The notes: generated by a model not told the origin, from the sequence alone. A DNA stretch of 64,000 nt from Cynocephalus volans (GCF_027409185.1 NC_084469.1:82309918-82373917); one strand, 5' to 3'. Counted from the first letter of the stretch, positions 46,441 through 59,616 are shown. Numbers and translations are program-made.

Positions 46441-49400
46441 ATGCTAGGAATAAATCAACACCTTTCAATAACAACTCTTAATGTAAAAGCCTTAAATTCC
46501 CCAATCAAAAGACACAGACTGGCTGACTGGATCAAAAAGGAGGACCCAACTATATGCTGCCTACAAGAGACCCACCTCACCCATAAAGATTCACATAGAC
46601 TAAGAGTGAAACGATGGAAAAAGATTTACCATGCAAATAGAAAAGAAAAACGAGCCGGAGTAGCTATTCTTATATCCGACAAAATAGACTTTAAAAACCA
46701 CAAAAAAATACAATGAGGGACACTACTTAATGATAAAAGGACTGATCCATCAAGAAGACATAACAATCATAAATATGTATGCACCCAATGTTGGAGCAGC
46801 CAGATTTATAAAACAAACTCTATTAGACCTAAAGAAGGAAATAGACACTAATACCATAACAGGGGACCTGAACACCCCACTGTCAATATTAGACAGATCA
46901 TCTACGCAAAGAATCAGGAGAGAAACACGAGATCTAAACAAGACTCTAGACCAATTGGAATTGGCAGATATCTACAGAACATTCCATCCAACAACCTCAG
47001 AATATTCATTCTTCTCATCAGCACATGGATCATTCTCCAGGATAGATCACATATTAGGTCACAAATCAAGTCTCAATAAATTCAAAAAAATTGGAATTAT
47101 CCCATGTATTTTCTCAGACCACAATGGATTAAAACTAGAAATTAATAACAAATGAAACTCTGGAAACTACACAAACACATGGAAATTAAACAGCATTCTA
47201 CTTAATGACATATGGGTCCAAGAAGAAATCAAGCAGGAAATCAAAAAATTTATTGAAACTAATGAAAATAATGATACATCATACCAAAACCTATGGGATA
47301 CTGCAAAAGCAATATTAAGGGGGAAATTTATTGCATTAAATGCTCACCTCAAAAGAATGGAAAGATGGCAAGTGAACAACCTAACACTTCACCTTAAAGA
47401 ACTAGAAACACAAGAACAATCCAAACCTAAAGTTAGCAGATGGAAATAAATCATTAAGATCAGAGCAGAACTGAATGTAATTGAAACCCAAAAAACAATA
47501 CAAAAGATCAATGAATCAAAAAGTTGGTTTTTTGAAAAGATAAATAAAATTGACAAACCATTAGCATGGCTAACAAAAAAAAGAAGAGAGAAGACTCAAA
47601 TAACAAAAATTAGAAATGAAAAAGGCGATATTACAACTGATTCATCTGAAATACAAGGAATCATTCGAGACTACTATAAACAACTATACGCCAACAAATT
47701 TGAAAATCTGGAGGAAATGGATAAATTTCTGGACACACACAAGCTCCCAAAACTGAACCGTGAAAACGTAGAAAATTTGAACAGACCAATAACAATAAAG
47801 GAGATTGAAGCTGTTATCAGAAGGCTCCCAACAAAGAAAAGCCCAGGACCAGATGGATTCACAGCAGAATTTTACCAAACATTCAAAGAGGAATTGACAC
47901 CAATTCTTTACAAACTATTCCAAAAGATTGAAACAGACGCAAATCTCCCAAACTCATTCTATGAAGCAAACATCATCCTGATACCAAAACCAGGTAAAGA
48001 TATAACCAAAAAAGAAAACTACAGGCTGATATCCTTGATGAATATAGATGCAAAAATCCTCACTAAAATACTAGCAAACAGAATACAGCAACACATACGT
48101 AAAAGTATTCACCACAATCAAGTGGGATTCATCCCAGGGATGCAAGGTTGGTTCAACATATGCAAATCAATAAATGTGATACACCACATTAATAAAGTCA
48201 AACACAAGGACCATATGATCATCTCTATAGATGCTGAAAAAGCATTTGATAAAGTTCAGCACTCATTCATGACAAAGACCCTCTATAAGTTAGGTATAGA
48301 GGGAAAGTATCTCAACATAATTAAAGCCATATATGACAAACCCACTGCCAATATCATCCTGAATGGGGAAAAGCTGAAAGCTTTTCCTTTAAGAACAGGA
48401 ACTAGACAAGGATGCCCACTCTCACCACTCCTATTCAACATAGTGTTGGAAGTACTAGCCAGAGCAATCAGAGAAGAGAAGGAAATAAAGGGCATCCAGA
48501 TTGGAAAAGATGAAGTCAAACTGTCCCCGTTTGCAGATGACATGATCCTATATATCGAACAGCCTAAAACCTCTACAAAAAAACTCTTGGAATTGGTAAA
48601 TGATTTCAGCACAGTAGCAGGATACAAAATCAACACACAAAAATCAGTAGCATTTCTCTTCTCCAATAGTCAACATGCAGAACGAGAAATCAAGAAAGCC
48701 TGCCCATTTAGAATAGCCACAAAAAAATAAAATACTTAGGAATTGAGTTAACCAAGGAGGTGAAAAACCTCTATAATGAGAACTACAAACCACTGCTGAG
48801 AGAAATTAGAGAGGATACAAGAAGATGGAAAGATATCCCATGCTCTTAGATTGGAAGAATCAACATAGTGAAAATGTCCATACTACCCAAAGTGATATAC
48901 AAATTCAATGCAATCCCCATCAAAATTCCAAAGACATTTTTCTCAGAAATGGAAAGAACTATCCAGACTTTTATATGGAATAATAAAAGACCATGCATAG
49001 CCAAAGCAATGCTGAGCAAAATAAATAAAGCTGGAGGCATAACACTACCTGACTTTAAGCTATACCACAAAGCTATAATAACCAAAACAGTATGGTACTG
49101 GCATAAAAACAGACACACTGATCAATGGAATAGAATAGAGAATCCAGAAATCAACCCACACACTTACTGCCATCTGATCTTTGACAAAGGCACCAAGTCT
49201 ATTCACTGGGGAAGGGACTGCCTCTTCAGCAAATGGTGCTGGGATAACTGTATATCCATATGCAGGAGAATGGAACTAGACCCATACCTCTCACCATATA
49301 CTAAAATCAACTCAAAATGGATTAAGGATTTAAATATACACCTTGAAACAATAAAACTTCTTAAAGAAAACATAGGAGAGACACTTCAGGAAATAGGACT

Positions 49401-50259
49401 GGACACAGACTTCATGAATACAACCCCAAAAGCATGAGCAACCAAAGGAAAAATAAACAAATGGGATTATATCAAACTAAAAAGCTTCTGCACAGCAAAA
49501 GAAACAATTAACAGAGTTAAAAGACAACACACAGAGTGGGAGAAAATATTTGTAAAATATACATCTGACAAAGGATTAATATCCAGAATATATAAGGAAC
49601 TCAAACAACTTTACAAGGAAAAAACAAGCAACCCAATTAAAAAATGGGCAAAAGAGCTAAGTAGGCATTTCTCTAAGGAAGATATCCAAATGGCCAACAG
49701 ACATATGAAAAAATGCTCAACATCACTCAGCATCCGGGAAATGCAAATCAAAACCACACTGAGATACCATCTCACCCCAGTTAGGATGGCTAAAATCCAA
49801 AAGACTCTGAACGATAAATGCTGGCGAGGTTGCGGATAAAAAGGAACTCTCATACATTGTTGGTGGGACTGCAGAATGGTGCAGCCTCTATGGAAAATGG
49901 TATGGAGGTTCCTCAAACAATTGCAGATAGATCTACCATATGACCCAGCTATCCCACTGCTGGGAATATACCCAGAGGAATGGAAATCATCAAGTCGAAG
50001 GTATACCTGTTCCCCAATGTTCATCGCAGCAGTCTTTACAATAGCCAAGAGTTGGAACCAGCCCAAATGTCCATTATCGGATGAGTGGATACAGAAAATG
50101 TGGTACATCTACACAATGGAATACTACTCAGCTATAAAAACGAATGAAATACTGCCATTTGCAACAACATGGATGGACCTTGAGAGAATTATATTAAGTG
50201 AAACGAGTCAGGCACAGAAAGAGAAATACCACATGTTCTCACTTATTGGTGGGAGCTAA
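46441..50259 (+). pseudogene. L1 ORF2 (endonuclease and reverse transcriptase), disrupted
   Basis: ORF2p nicks genomic DNA and copies L1 RNA at the nick. The 3.8-kb region corresponds to about 1273 codons, full length. The endonuclease has LQETHLT, GDLNTPLS (usually GDFNTPLS) and SDHNGLKLEI. The reverse transcriptase (about 47717-48730) has [31 protein letters not shown] and the catalytic FADDMILY. The C-terminal cysteine motif CWRGCG..HCWWDC is at 49820-49872. Frameshifts lie near 46715 and near 48725 (an A-run). Stops lie near 47153, 47447, 48847, 49435 and 49837; at least one looks like CGA to TGA decay. Confidence 0.92.
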
Positions 50260-50451
50260 AAATTAATATATAAACTCACACACACACACACACAAACCGG
50301 GGGCCGGGGGTGGGAGATATAACAACCACAATTACTTGAAGTTGATACGACAAGCAAACAGAGGGGACACTGGTAGGTTTTGGTGTTGGGCAACAATAAT
50401 CAGCCACAATGCGTATCGACAAAATAAAATTAAAAAAAAAAAAAAAAAAAA
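50260..50451 (+). other. L1 3' UTR with CA repeat, G-rich tract and poly(A)
   Basis: A short 3' UTR: a (CA)n run at 50276-50295, then CCGGGGGCCGGGGGTGGG (50298-50315), the G-rich tract that L1 3' UTRs keep. AATAAAATT and the A-run follow at 50431-50451. Confidence 0.85.
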
Positions 50452-50469
50452 AAACATGTACATGTTGCT
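50452..50469. repeat. Right target-site duplication of the full-length L1
   Basis: AAACATGTACATGTTGCT, identical to 43906-43923. The first three A could also be part of the poly(A) tail. Confidence 0.9.
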
Positions 50470-53230
50470 TACTAGTATATTATTTAAAAATAGAGTACTT
50501 GACAGTGTTCCATATTATGAGAAACTTTAAAAGGATTGGTTATAATACAGATCCTTCTTTGCTGAGGATAATTTTTGAGGAAAAATCTTACTAGATATTA
50601 ATTGGACATAGGTGGTACAGGAAACTTGAACAAATAGACATTTGCCTAACTTTACAGAGAAATACCCCGTATGCAAAATTGAATACATGGAACATTTGTA
50701 TCCTGTCTAAAGGCAGACAAAAAGCAGAATAAAATGTTAGTCACGTACTTTTATCCCTCAACCCAACTAATATCCCAGAAAGGAAAAGGGCAATTCAGAA
50801 AACACCAATAACATGCAGAGAAACCTAGGCAGCACTGCTTTTAAGAAATAGTTCCTTTACTTTATAGTTTACCCGTAAATGTTCCTCCTCTAACACAGAT
50901 CAGCTATAAATCTCATCTGCCTTTTAAACTCCCTGATATTATTTGGTCTGTTTAAGTGCCAGTAAAGATTCCACAAATACAAAGATAACTTCACAGACCA
51001 GTGCTTCTGGGCCTACTCCAGAAAGTTTGTTCAATACACTGGAGGTTTCTGCCTGTTTTGAAGCTTGTGGCCTGAAATTACTTTTCTTCCTGGCAGTAAT
51101 TCTAAGTCCAGCATTATTTTTAACATTAAAAATAACTCCCACACTGCGTTACTTGAAATTTCTAAAACAACTGTTTTTGTTTTATACTCTAATTTTAAAA
51201 AATTCATTTCTTAATGAGTAACTTTTAGTTACTGATTAAAATGGTTATTCTACTTAAACTTTGTGGCATGAAAACCTAATGTAGACTCTTTTGTAGAAAT
51301 TTTTCTTTTGGCTTGGTTGAGGTTATAAACACCAATTCAGGATACCTTATAATTATTCTACTAAAATCTGGAGGACAGTCATTTACAGTAACTCAAGGGT
51401 ATCTTACAATATTAAAACCAACTTGGAGTTCATATCTATGCCTCTAATAAGGACTACAACCAAAACCATCCTCAAGAGACATTTATCCTAATAATTTATT
51501 CATCTGGATGTCCTCAGTAATATCTTAACTACCCAAATCTGCTTAACTACATGATTTAGGAGATGTTCTGTGAATCATGAATTAAAAGAAAAAAACAAAA
51601 ATAGTTACCATGAAAAACTGTATGTTCCAACACAGTTCACGAGCTATTTGAACAAGCCCCTGAATATTTGTGGGTTGTTTTGAAATAGCTAATATGTTCA
51701 CAGATATTATTAGAAATATTCCAATGGATGTATGTATAAACATTAAGCAATGTGTAACTATGGAAAGTTTCCCTTGACATCGAATCCTTCTGAATGTGTT
51801 GTTATAAGTTCTAAAATACACCATCTAAACATCAAACACAATTTTCAAAATGTGTTAACTAGATAAACTCATTTCACCCTCTACCTTTCTATCATATCAC
51901 AGACAAGAACAAAAAGACATAGGCTCAGTTGCTTGAGGTTAGAGCACAGGGTGTGCTGTAAGAATAAAAAGGGGAAATTCAGGAGCAGCTAGATCTAGGT
52001 CTTACATTTAGAGAGTGGAAAAAAAGGAAAAATGGCTAAATACTCTAAAAAAAAAAAAAAGGAAAAATTCTCCACTGTCACTATGAGCTACACCAGTGGT
52101 TTCCATTCCTGATAGGCACTCACTCACCTAGGAAATTCAGATTCCTAAGAATGGTAGTCTGAATATGTGTTAATCTCTACATTTTCCAAATCCTATTAAA
52201 AATGACAATTAAGAAATAAAAAATGAACAAACTCACAAGAACAAAAAGAATGAGAAAAGCGGCAACAGCTGGTAAGAGATGCAGATAAAACTTTGGAAAA
52301 CAGAACGTGGACAGACAAAAAGTAATGCTTAGGCTAGAGAATGCAGAAGCCTCAATGTCTGTGGGGTTATGGATGAGCAATCAATAATAGCAAGCTGATT
52401 TGAGCCAAAAATCCTACAAAGGCTCAGGAATTTGAGGTGCCCGTGAAAGTATGGGTGAGGAGAGGGACTAAAAGCAAAAAGTTTTAAAGTCTGGATAAGA
52501 AACAGAGCTTAATTATCCCACCCTTCTACCACATAATGAGGTGATACTCCTCTCCAATTCAACAGAAAATGGGAGGTTTCCTCTCTGGAGAAAAGATTCC
52601 AGGCACAGTGGGAGCAGGGGTGAAGCACCATAGTGGAAACAGGAGGATTATGTGAAAGTCTACTCTTTGACGCTTCTGCTGTTCAATGCACTATGCTCCG
52701 CAATAGAAGGAAAAACAAGGAAGATTTTTAATTGCATCTGTTCCACTAAGCCTACCACAAATTATGGTTCCTTCATCATATTTATCCAATTCCCTTCTGG
52801 AAAAAGCTATGGAGATGGTAGAACATCTAATAAATCTCTTTGCTATGAAAGATATTTTCAATTACCTACTACTCGAATAATGTTTGTTAAAGCAAGTTTT
52901 GGCAAACTGTATAATAGCATTCTGTGATGAACTGAGACCCCTTACAGTTCTGGGGTGAGAAGTGAACATTTTAACTGGGTACCAAAGGAAATATCCACAT
53001 TTGGTTAATTCCAGCAACAGAACCCTCCTCATGTTACCACCTCCACAATTATTTTTTTAAGAAAAAGTAATTTAAATCACATTTGATTGTATACCTACAA
53101 AAAAAAAATATGTGAGAAAAACAAATTATTACAAATGGAGCTATTCCAGAGTATCAAGATCTGCCCTTGCAATGCTCAAACAGCTTGGATTTTTAAAAAT
53201 ACTGTTAACAACTTTTTATGTTATAAATTC

Positions 53231-53328
53231 TTTTCTTTTTTTTTTGGTGGCTGCCTGGGGATCCAAACTCTTGACCTTGGTGTTATAACACCATGCTCTA
53301 AAACCAACTGAGCTAACCAGCCAGCCCC
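53231..53328 (-). mobile_element. tRNA-Ile-derived SINE, monomeric, antisense
   Basis: TTTTTTTTGGTGGCTGCCTG, CTTGACCTTGGTGTTATAAC and CTGAGCTAACCAGCCAGCCC on +, with all tRNA-like parts present. Confidence 0.85.
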
Positions 53329-53682
53329 TTGTTATAAATCATTCAAAGACTTAACAGCTGTCTGGGTAAGAAAGAAATAAGAGAACACCAGATCCATACA
53401 TAAAACATACCATCGTTATAAACTGGAGAAAGTTACTATAACCACAAAGCATTAACACTGAGTATTATTCCAGTTAAAACACCGTACTATTTGTAAGAGA
53501 GAATACTCTTGATAAAATACAACAAACATTAAGTTATTACTTACTCACTGGATGCATTTACTAGTGGAGTAGTGTGTGCCACTGCTCCAAGGACTACCTG
53601 ATACCATCCCTCCGTACCCAACTTCATTTTGGCATTCACCCCTGGCCGTCAGGCCTGCGAGCACCAGCACAAGGTCACGGAC

Positions 53683-53816
53683 CTTCTCCCTCAGTCACAT
53701 CAGAATGGTCCAATTTGTGTTCTTTATGTTGTCCTTCTGCCACCTTCACAGCAACAGCTCGGCAAATGGCCCCAAGCTTTCTATCCAGAGAGCGAACCCC
53801 TGACTCTCTGGTATAC
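53683..53816 (-). CDS. LONP2: LONP2 exon: AAA+ sensor-2 region
   Basis: The exon has 134 nucleotides: one base, 44 codons and one base. The residues start YTRESGVRSLDRKLGAI and end DHSDVTEGE, about 555-598 in human-type numbering. YTREsGVRxLdR is the Lon sensor-2 motif. Its arginine (GVR) contacts the nucleotide in the AAA+ ring. The acceptor GACAG precedes GTATACC. The donor is GAAG followed by GTCCGTG, a weak match to the GTRAGT consensus, ahead of the longest intron. Phases match both neighbours: AG+G gives Arg and G+GT gives Gly. Confidence 0.95.
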
Positions 53817-56800
53817 CTGTCATCAAAGAAAAATATTTTACTTTTGGCTAAACACCACCTTTAAAAATAGACAGAAGTAATGTGATTGAACATGGTAAAT
53901 TTAAAAATTTATTACCTTTTCTTAAGTACTAACTTCTCCACACTTAAAACTCATTAAAGTACTGTAATTTTTTAAATATTCAGATGACTTTTCAGCCACA
54001 ACTATTTCCTTTATACAGATTATCCTGAACAATTACCGTATACCTAAAATGATTCTTTGGTTCTTCAATTTATGTTGCCAAAGTAAATTTGTCAGCATAT
54101 AAAACACCATTTACTCCTTGATGATACATTTGAGAGTTTTAAACAAAATTTATCAATATAAGAAAATTATAAATTTGTTATTACACTTGAAATATTGTTG
54201 AAGAAATCAGAGAAACTGCACTCTTTGTCTAACTAAAGCAAAAAAGAATGAGACAGAAACCTAGTTTCTACTAGAAACTACGCTAATCACCTCTGTTCAC
54301 TGTATTTTCATTGTGGAGACTTCTAAAGGAGGAAAGTATACTAAGATGCAAGCACTGCGATTTTATAAAAAGATTCTACATGTGGTTAAGCAGAGCTTAA
54401 ATTCCATAAGCCATTCCATAAACCATTATGTAGTGCAACCATTTTGGGCCACTCAGCTTTGGATGGATCTGAATGAGCAGCATAAGACAGAGAATGAAGT
54501 TTTATCTAAAAAATTGGATTTGATTAGGCAGTCAGACATATATTCTAGACTTTAGGGAAGCAGATTTTAAAAGTTCTGAGAAAATAGAGATAAATCTTTT
54601 GGCTAAATACTCTAAAATAAAACTCATTTAAATCAAAGGGATAAAAGGATATAAAAATAAAGTCCCCATTATACAACTGCATATAATTCCAATGAGGAAG
54701 AAAACAAGGAGGGACCTTTAATATAAACAAGCCAACACATAAAAACAACAAAAATAAAAACCCAATGTAGCTTCCTAGACAACTATTAGATCAGCTCAGT
54801 TTAAAGGGACTGGACAAATAAGACCAAAGGGACTGAGGAAGCTTATGAAGGAATGACATGAACATGAGGAACTGATGCCAGAAAGTTCAGAATGATCTGG
54901 AGCTTGCCAAAAATAATGAGAACAACAACAAAAAAAATACTTTTTTATGTGTTTAGAACAATAATGGGCTAGGTACTAATGCAGATAGTATAGTAGTAAC
55001 AGCTGACTGAAAAAAATAGACATACCAATCCTTATGTGATAAACTGCAAACGTCTACACTTGGATTTTAAAAAATTCAATTCTGTAAAAACAGAATGGGA
55101 CATACTAAGCTTAGCAGAAATTCATTGAAAAAGGCAAGACAATAGTATAAAAAAAGCTAAAAATCTAGAGAGACAGCCATAAAATAATACAGTCGGAATA
55201 AGAAAAGCATGTCTTTCTGTACCATGAATTGTTTAGGCTACATCTAAGTACTGTGTCCCACTCTGGGTGCTTTCTTCAGAGGACTGAGAAGGGAAAAAGT
55301 CTTGAAACCGGGTCAAAAAGAAGGGTACAGAGAATAGGAATGTTTAGCATGAAGAAGAGAACATTTAGGGGGTGTGGACCTGATAGCACTTTTTTTTAAT
55401 GTCAGAAGAACTGTACAAGGGAGGAATTATACTTAGATTCCAGGTGCTCCTAAAAGGCAACAAGTAGAAAATCATAGGAAAGAATACAGGGGTACTTCAA
55501 AAAGTTTGTGGAAAAATAAAATTAAACATAATATGAATCTTTCCATGAACTTTTTGAAGACCCCTCATATCTTTATAACAATTAGAGTTACTTACCAAGA
55601 GGTAGTTAGCAATAAACATCCTAGGACTGGAAGTACACAAGTATGCTAGTTACAGTTCAGAGGAAAGTAAAACTAGAACATTAAGGGTCTAAGATTATGA
55701 CACACCCCAAAAGATGAAACCTCAAATATTGGTACCCTATGTCCTAAGTTTGGTTAACTCACTAAATATCCAAAACTTGCCTGGAGCAGCATATACTGAT
55801 GCTGTTTTTAAAAACAATATTAAAACTAATAAACTGTTCAGAGAGGTTTCCTAACATCCACAGTTTTTAAGATCTGTGCTTTGAGCTAATAATTATATAA
55901 AAAAGAAATAGTTCTCCAAGCAACAACTGGGAAATACAAAACAAAGAATGAGTACTCTTCAGAATCATTATTATTCAGATTCAGATAAGCTATGGATTTC
56001 TGTCTATCACTTATATTTTATAGATGAGGAAGCTATCAAAAAGGTTGAACAACTTGTTGAAATTTACCCAAAGGCATCATGGGTGTTATCTGGAGTAATA
56101 AATTACTAGAAGACTTTGGCATATAAATCATCTAACTTATTTCTCCTAGCATTATCCACACAGTGAATCACAAAACACGTTAAGTAAAGGAACTCCCAGG
56201 TCAGGCCCATAAGAAGGCTGACATAGATCACAAGGCAGTCTGACTGGTCAAACACTAACTCAAAGTTCAAAATGGACTTCATATCTCTTGAAAAATAATA
56301 GTTACTAGAAAAAGGCTGCATGAGGAGTGCCTGCAAGCCTGATACAATGTGCTGGATGATGCAACAGATCTGTAATACGGAGCCAGGAAAACAGTAAGAG
56401 GCTATAGTAGATATAAATTCTCAACAGGGTATATTTTCCATTCAAACAGACAATCTATAAATTAGACTAAGCAACACTCTGCTCAGATAATCTATACACT
56501 ACTTGTCACAGGCATAAGCACTAAGTAACAAACTTGGAAAGTTACCTTCTCTAGTATTCCAATAATAATTCTGAATATCAAAACTCCAAGGATTTTAAAA
56601 TCTCTCAGTCAAAGAGAAGAGAATCTTAATAACTTAAAACACATGTCTGCGAGTAGCCTCTCACCTCATTCTCTTCTTGTTGAAGAGACTTCAACAACTT
56701 TCAAGGTCTTGGGCACCAAAAGTGTTTGTATTTTCCATGTGTTTGGTTTTTAATTTATCAAATTGATCCCTTATATTGCTATTGTGGCAAAGTAGAAATG

Positions 56801-57009
56801 CTGGCTCAGCTAAGGTGCTTATTATGAAGATAGATTCTAAAAGCTTTCTCTATGAATTTCTGCCCAATATAGAGCCCTGTGTAAATCAATAGCTATGGCA
56901 ATGCTTGCTGGGAAGTTGTTGGAGAAAGAAATGGAAGCTATTGGATGACAGTCAAATAATCTCCTTTTCAGACTCAAATATTAATGAAGCCTCAGGATGG
57001 CTGACTAAC
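53817..57009 (-). other. LONP2: LONP2 intron (3.2 kb)
   Basis: Donor GTTAGTC and acceptor ACAG on the - strand. Apart from the mariner-type MITE at 55487-55567, it is AT-rich sequence with nothing I can name and no conserved open frame. Confidence 0.85.
55487..55567. mobile_element. Mariner-type MITE (81 bp), TA-flanked
   Basis: The ends CAGGGGTACTTCAAAAAG and TGAGGGGTCTTCAAAAAG (the latter on the other strand) form inverted repeats of about 28 bases. TA dinucleotides flank them at 55485-55486 and 55568-55569. Related to the element at 16783-16893. Confidence 0.7.
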
Positions 57010-57136
57010 CTGGTGATGATGTCAAGAGTAGTAACCTGAGGGATCTGAATCTGATGAGGAGTCAGCCCATGTTGTTCCAGTTGCTTTGGGATCAAGTGCC
57101 TATGGGCAATCTCTATCTTCTCCTCTTGTGTATACC
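57010..57136 (-). CDS. LONP2: LONP2 exon: AAA+ small domain
   Basis: The exon has 127 nucleotides: two bases, 41 codons and two bases. The residues start YTQEEKIEIAHRHLIPKQLE and end PQVTTLDIIT, about 513-553 in human-type numbering. The segment GYTxEEKxxIAxxHLxPKQ is conserved in Lon proteases at the start of the alpha-helical subdomain of the AAA+ module. The acceptor TTCCAG precedes GGTATAC; the donor is ACCAG followed by GTTAGTC. Splice phases agree with both neighbours. Confidence 0.96.
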
Positions 57137-58837
57137 CTGGAAAAGAAGTGTTTTGTTTTGTAATTCACGTGGCTCCCACAATGCCATGCTTTTTTAAAGA
57201 ATCAAATGCAGATTCAATGGATTTGGATTTAGAATGAATTTAAACATTACTTCAACTGAGACTATAATCAAAATAATGCATTCTAAATCAACAATTGTTA
57301 AACTGTCCAACTTTTTCACAAACAAAACAAGCATTTGCTAAGCATAGTGTCTGAAAGTCTTTTGATTAAATAATATATTTCTCAAAGAAGAGAAAAAATA
57401 TATCAGTTAAACCTTAGAGATAATTATCTCTTTGTCTTCAAATGCTCTGAAATTTTAAATAGGAAAAATAAATGTATCCCTTTTCTTTGGAAGAATTTAA
57501 TTCATACTTAAAAAAACTTATACACACACACACTTCTTCAATTAAATAAGCACTGGGTTCCAAGAAAAGGGCTCCAAAGAACTATTTCCAGAACTCTGAC
57601 TATAAATTTTAGCAACAAGACAAGACAAAAACTAGGATGTCCCTATAAACACCCCCCACAACATGTCGGAATATATAGAGAAAATTACTATATCTGAAAG
57701 GCTTTATATGCTTATTTAATAGCCTCAATGAATATAGATTTACTTTGTCTTTAAATTCTGTAAGATAAAATTTCACCTCAATTAAAATGAATTGATATGA
57801 CATCTTTTGAATAGAAAGAAGAGGTTAAAAAACATCAGAAAAGCTGGAAGACAGGATGACCAAATCTGTCAAAGGAAGAAGGTGGCATCATATGTCCACC
57901 TCTGCAACGACCACCCTGATTATTTCATTTCACATTAGCGTGTCTTATATAGATTTTCTGCCTTAATTTGGAGTTTCCAGGTAATTGGGTCTCATTAGTT
58001 ATTTATTTTAGTCTTATAAATACACAGAGGCAACTTTTTACATCACCATATTTAAGAACTGAATATAGAAACCTGCAGGTTTTCATTTTAACAAATACCC
58101 ACTAATATTTGATCTCTTCAAGGGAAAAATAGTTGAGCAATTAAAATAATATGAAAATGCTAGAATTTATTTAGTGTTAGTAACTAAAGGACTTTATCTG
58201 CACATTCCAGTGAAGAAGACATGGTAAAGAAAAAAAAAAAATGTAACTACTCAACAGATCCAACTAAAAAGAGGAATTTAAAAGTACCGTGCCCTAAAAT
58301 GAGGCCAGATTTAATAAGGGGAAAGTTCGGTTACTCTTCAGGAACCACCTCTTATTGAGAGTGAATGCTTACACAACACTTACCCAGAGAGATGGTAAAG
58401 ACTTCAAAATCTGGTTGATAGGAAACTAAATTGATCATGTGATGATCTATATTTCTTTTCAGACACTTACTTTGAAGAAATAAATTATTTTTATCTCTAA
58501 TTTTAGAAACTGCTTCAAAGAAGAAAGTTTTGTTTTCCATAAAAAGCAATCATTCTTTAATGCTAAATTAAATCTGAAATCGTCAACATATACTCTTGAT
58601 GTCTTACAGAACATATACATACTTTTATCTGCCATGGTTAAAACAAATGAGTTTTACTGTTCCAAACTTTTGAGTGTACATATAAGCTGGTTTATACACC
58701 TTACTCAGAACTTTTGAAGATTCTATGTTGGCAAATGAACTTCTTTACTTAAAACTCCACAGTATGGCCAATTTTAAAGGGTCATGCTCAGAAAGGCAAG
58801 ATGTATCAAATAATGATTTTACTTATGAACTGAGTAC
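57137..58837 (-). other. LONP2: LONP2 intron (1.7 kb)
   Basis: Donor GTACTC and acceptor CCAG on the - strand. AT-rich, with a short CA run near 57522-57533. I see no repeat family or open frame of note. Confidence 0.85.
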
Positions 58838-58988
58838 CTGGAACTTGAATGATCTCCATTCTGTCCAACAAGGCAGGTGGAATAGTAGCAGTGGTGTTGG
58901 CAGTAGCTATAAAAAGAACTTGGGAAAGGTCAAAGGCCACATTTAGGTAATGATCTGTGAAGTTATGGTTTTGTTCAGGATCCAACAC
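58838..58988 (-). CDS. LONP2: LONP2 exon: AAA+ sensor-1 and arginine finger
   Basis: The exon has 151 nucleotides: 50 codons and one base. The residues start [20 protein letters not shown] and end [11 protein letters not shown], about 462-511 in human-type numbering. LDPEQNxxFxDHYL follows the Walker B strand of the previous exon. VLFIATANT contains the sensor-1 asparagine, and LLDRME contains the arginine finger that acts on the neighbouring subunit's ATP. The acceptor CCCTAG precedes GTGTTGG; the donor is CCAG followed by GTACTC. The exons with Walker A and B lie upstream, beyond the right end of the window. Confidence 0.96.
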
Positions 58989-59338
58989 CTAGGGGAGAAC
59001 AATGAACACTTAAAAAACTTGAGTAGTTCCAATAGAAAGCTGTATAAATTTAAAAATACCTGATGTATTAGTAAGGTTGATATTTCTGCTCAATATATCT
59101 AGTTCGGAAACACAGGGAAAACATTAAAACCCGAGCATCATTCTTTGCATTCCGCACTTTCTAAATACTTTTTTTTCAAATGAAACATGTTCAATGTCAA
59201 AATTTCTGAAAATACGTAAAGAACAAAGAAGGAAAAATTACACTCAAAAGCTTTGTTCTTAAATCTATTTATTAATGACTCTTGAGTGACCATGATAACT
59301 GGTTCCTGCAGAACCAGTTTTCCTCTTGGTAACACACT

Positions 59339-59412
59339 CTTTTTTTTTTTTGGTGGCTGGCTAGTATGGGGATCTGAACCCTTCACCCTGGTGTCACGCT
59401 CTACCTTAACTG
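59339..59412 (-). mobile_element. tRNA-derived SINE fragment, antisense
   Basis: TTTTTTGGTGGCTGGCTAGT, GGGGATCTGAACCCTTCACC and CTGGTGTCACGCTCTACC. The A-box part is lost. Confidence 0.75.
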
Positions 59413-59616
59413 CTATAGGAATATAAAGTAAATATGTAGAATGTCCTAAAACTGTTAGATAACAGGTAAAATAACAATCAGTATATTCCTCCTCAAACAT
59501 TATCAGGAAGTACGGTATAAATTCTTTAACTAAAAGGTAAATTCTAAATAAGAGTAAACTAGCAAAACTTATTATGCTACTATATTCTGATACAGCAGAG
59601 TGAAAAATTCACTTAT

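Larger units (their letters stand above)
43924..50451 (+). mobile_element. Full-length L1 retrotransposon with disrupted ORFs
   Basis: A 6.5-kb element bounded by a perfect 18-base duplication. It has a 1.36-kb 5' region, an ORF1 remnant (45286-46287), an inter-ORF spacer, an ORF2 remnant (46441-50259), a short 3' UTR and a run of about 20 A. It lies on +, antisense to LONP2, inside the 26.4-kb intron, the orientation usually tolerated best. Both ORFs carry frameshifts and stops, so the copy cannot make its own proteins. Confidence 0.93.
27310..53682 (-). other. LONP2: LONP2 intron (26.4 kb), main site of mobile DNA
   Basis: It joins the exons at 53683-53816 and 27167-27309 in continuous phase, so no coding exon is missing from it. 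Besides the elements listed separately it has an L2 3' end (about 27520-27640), MIR or L2 pieces (30690-30840, 32805-32930 and 38130-38215) and a short MER5-like piece near 52090-52160. The stretches 28150-30650, 30850-32250, 36600-39980, 40500-41560 and 50470-53230 are AT-rich, with no gene or repeat I can name. Confidence 0.85.

Noticed and set aside
43924..50451. The L1 considered as an active, protein-coding element.
   Set aside because: Frameshifts and stops in both ORFs rule out autonomous activity of this copy as sequenced.
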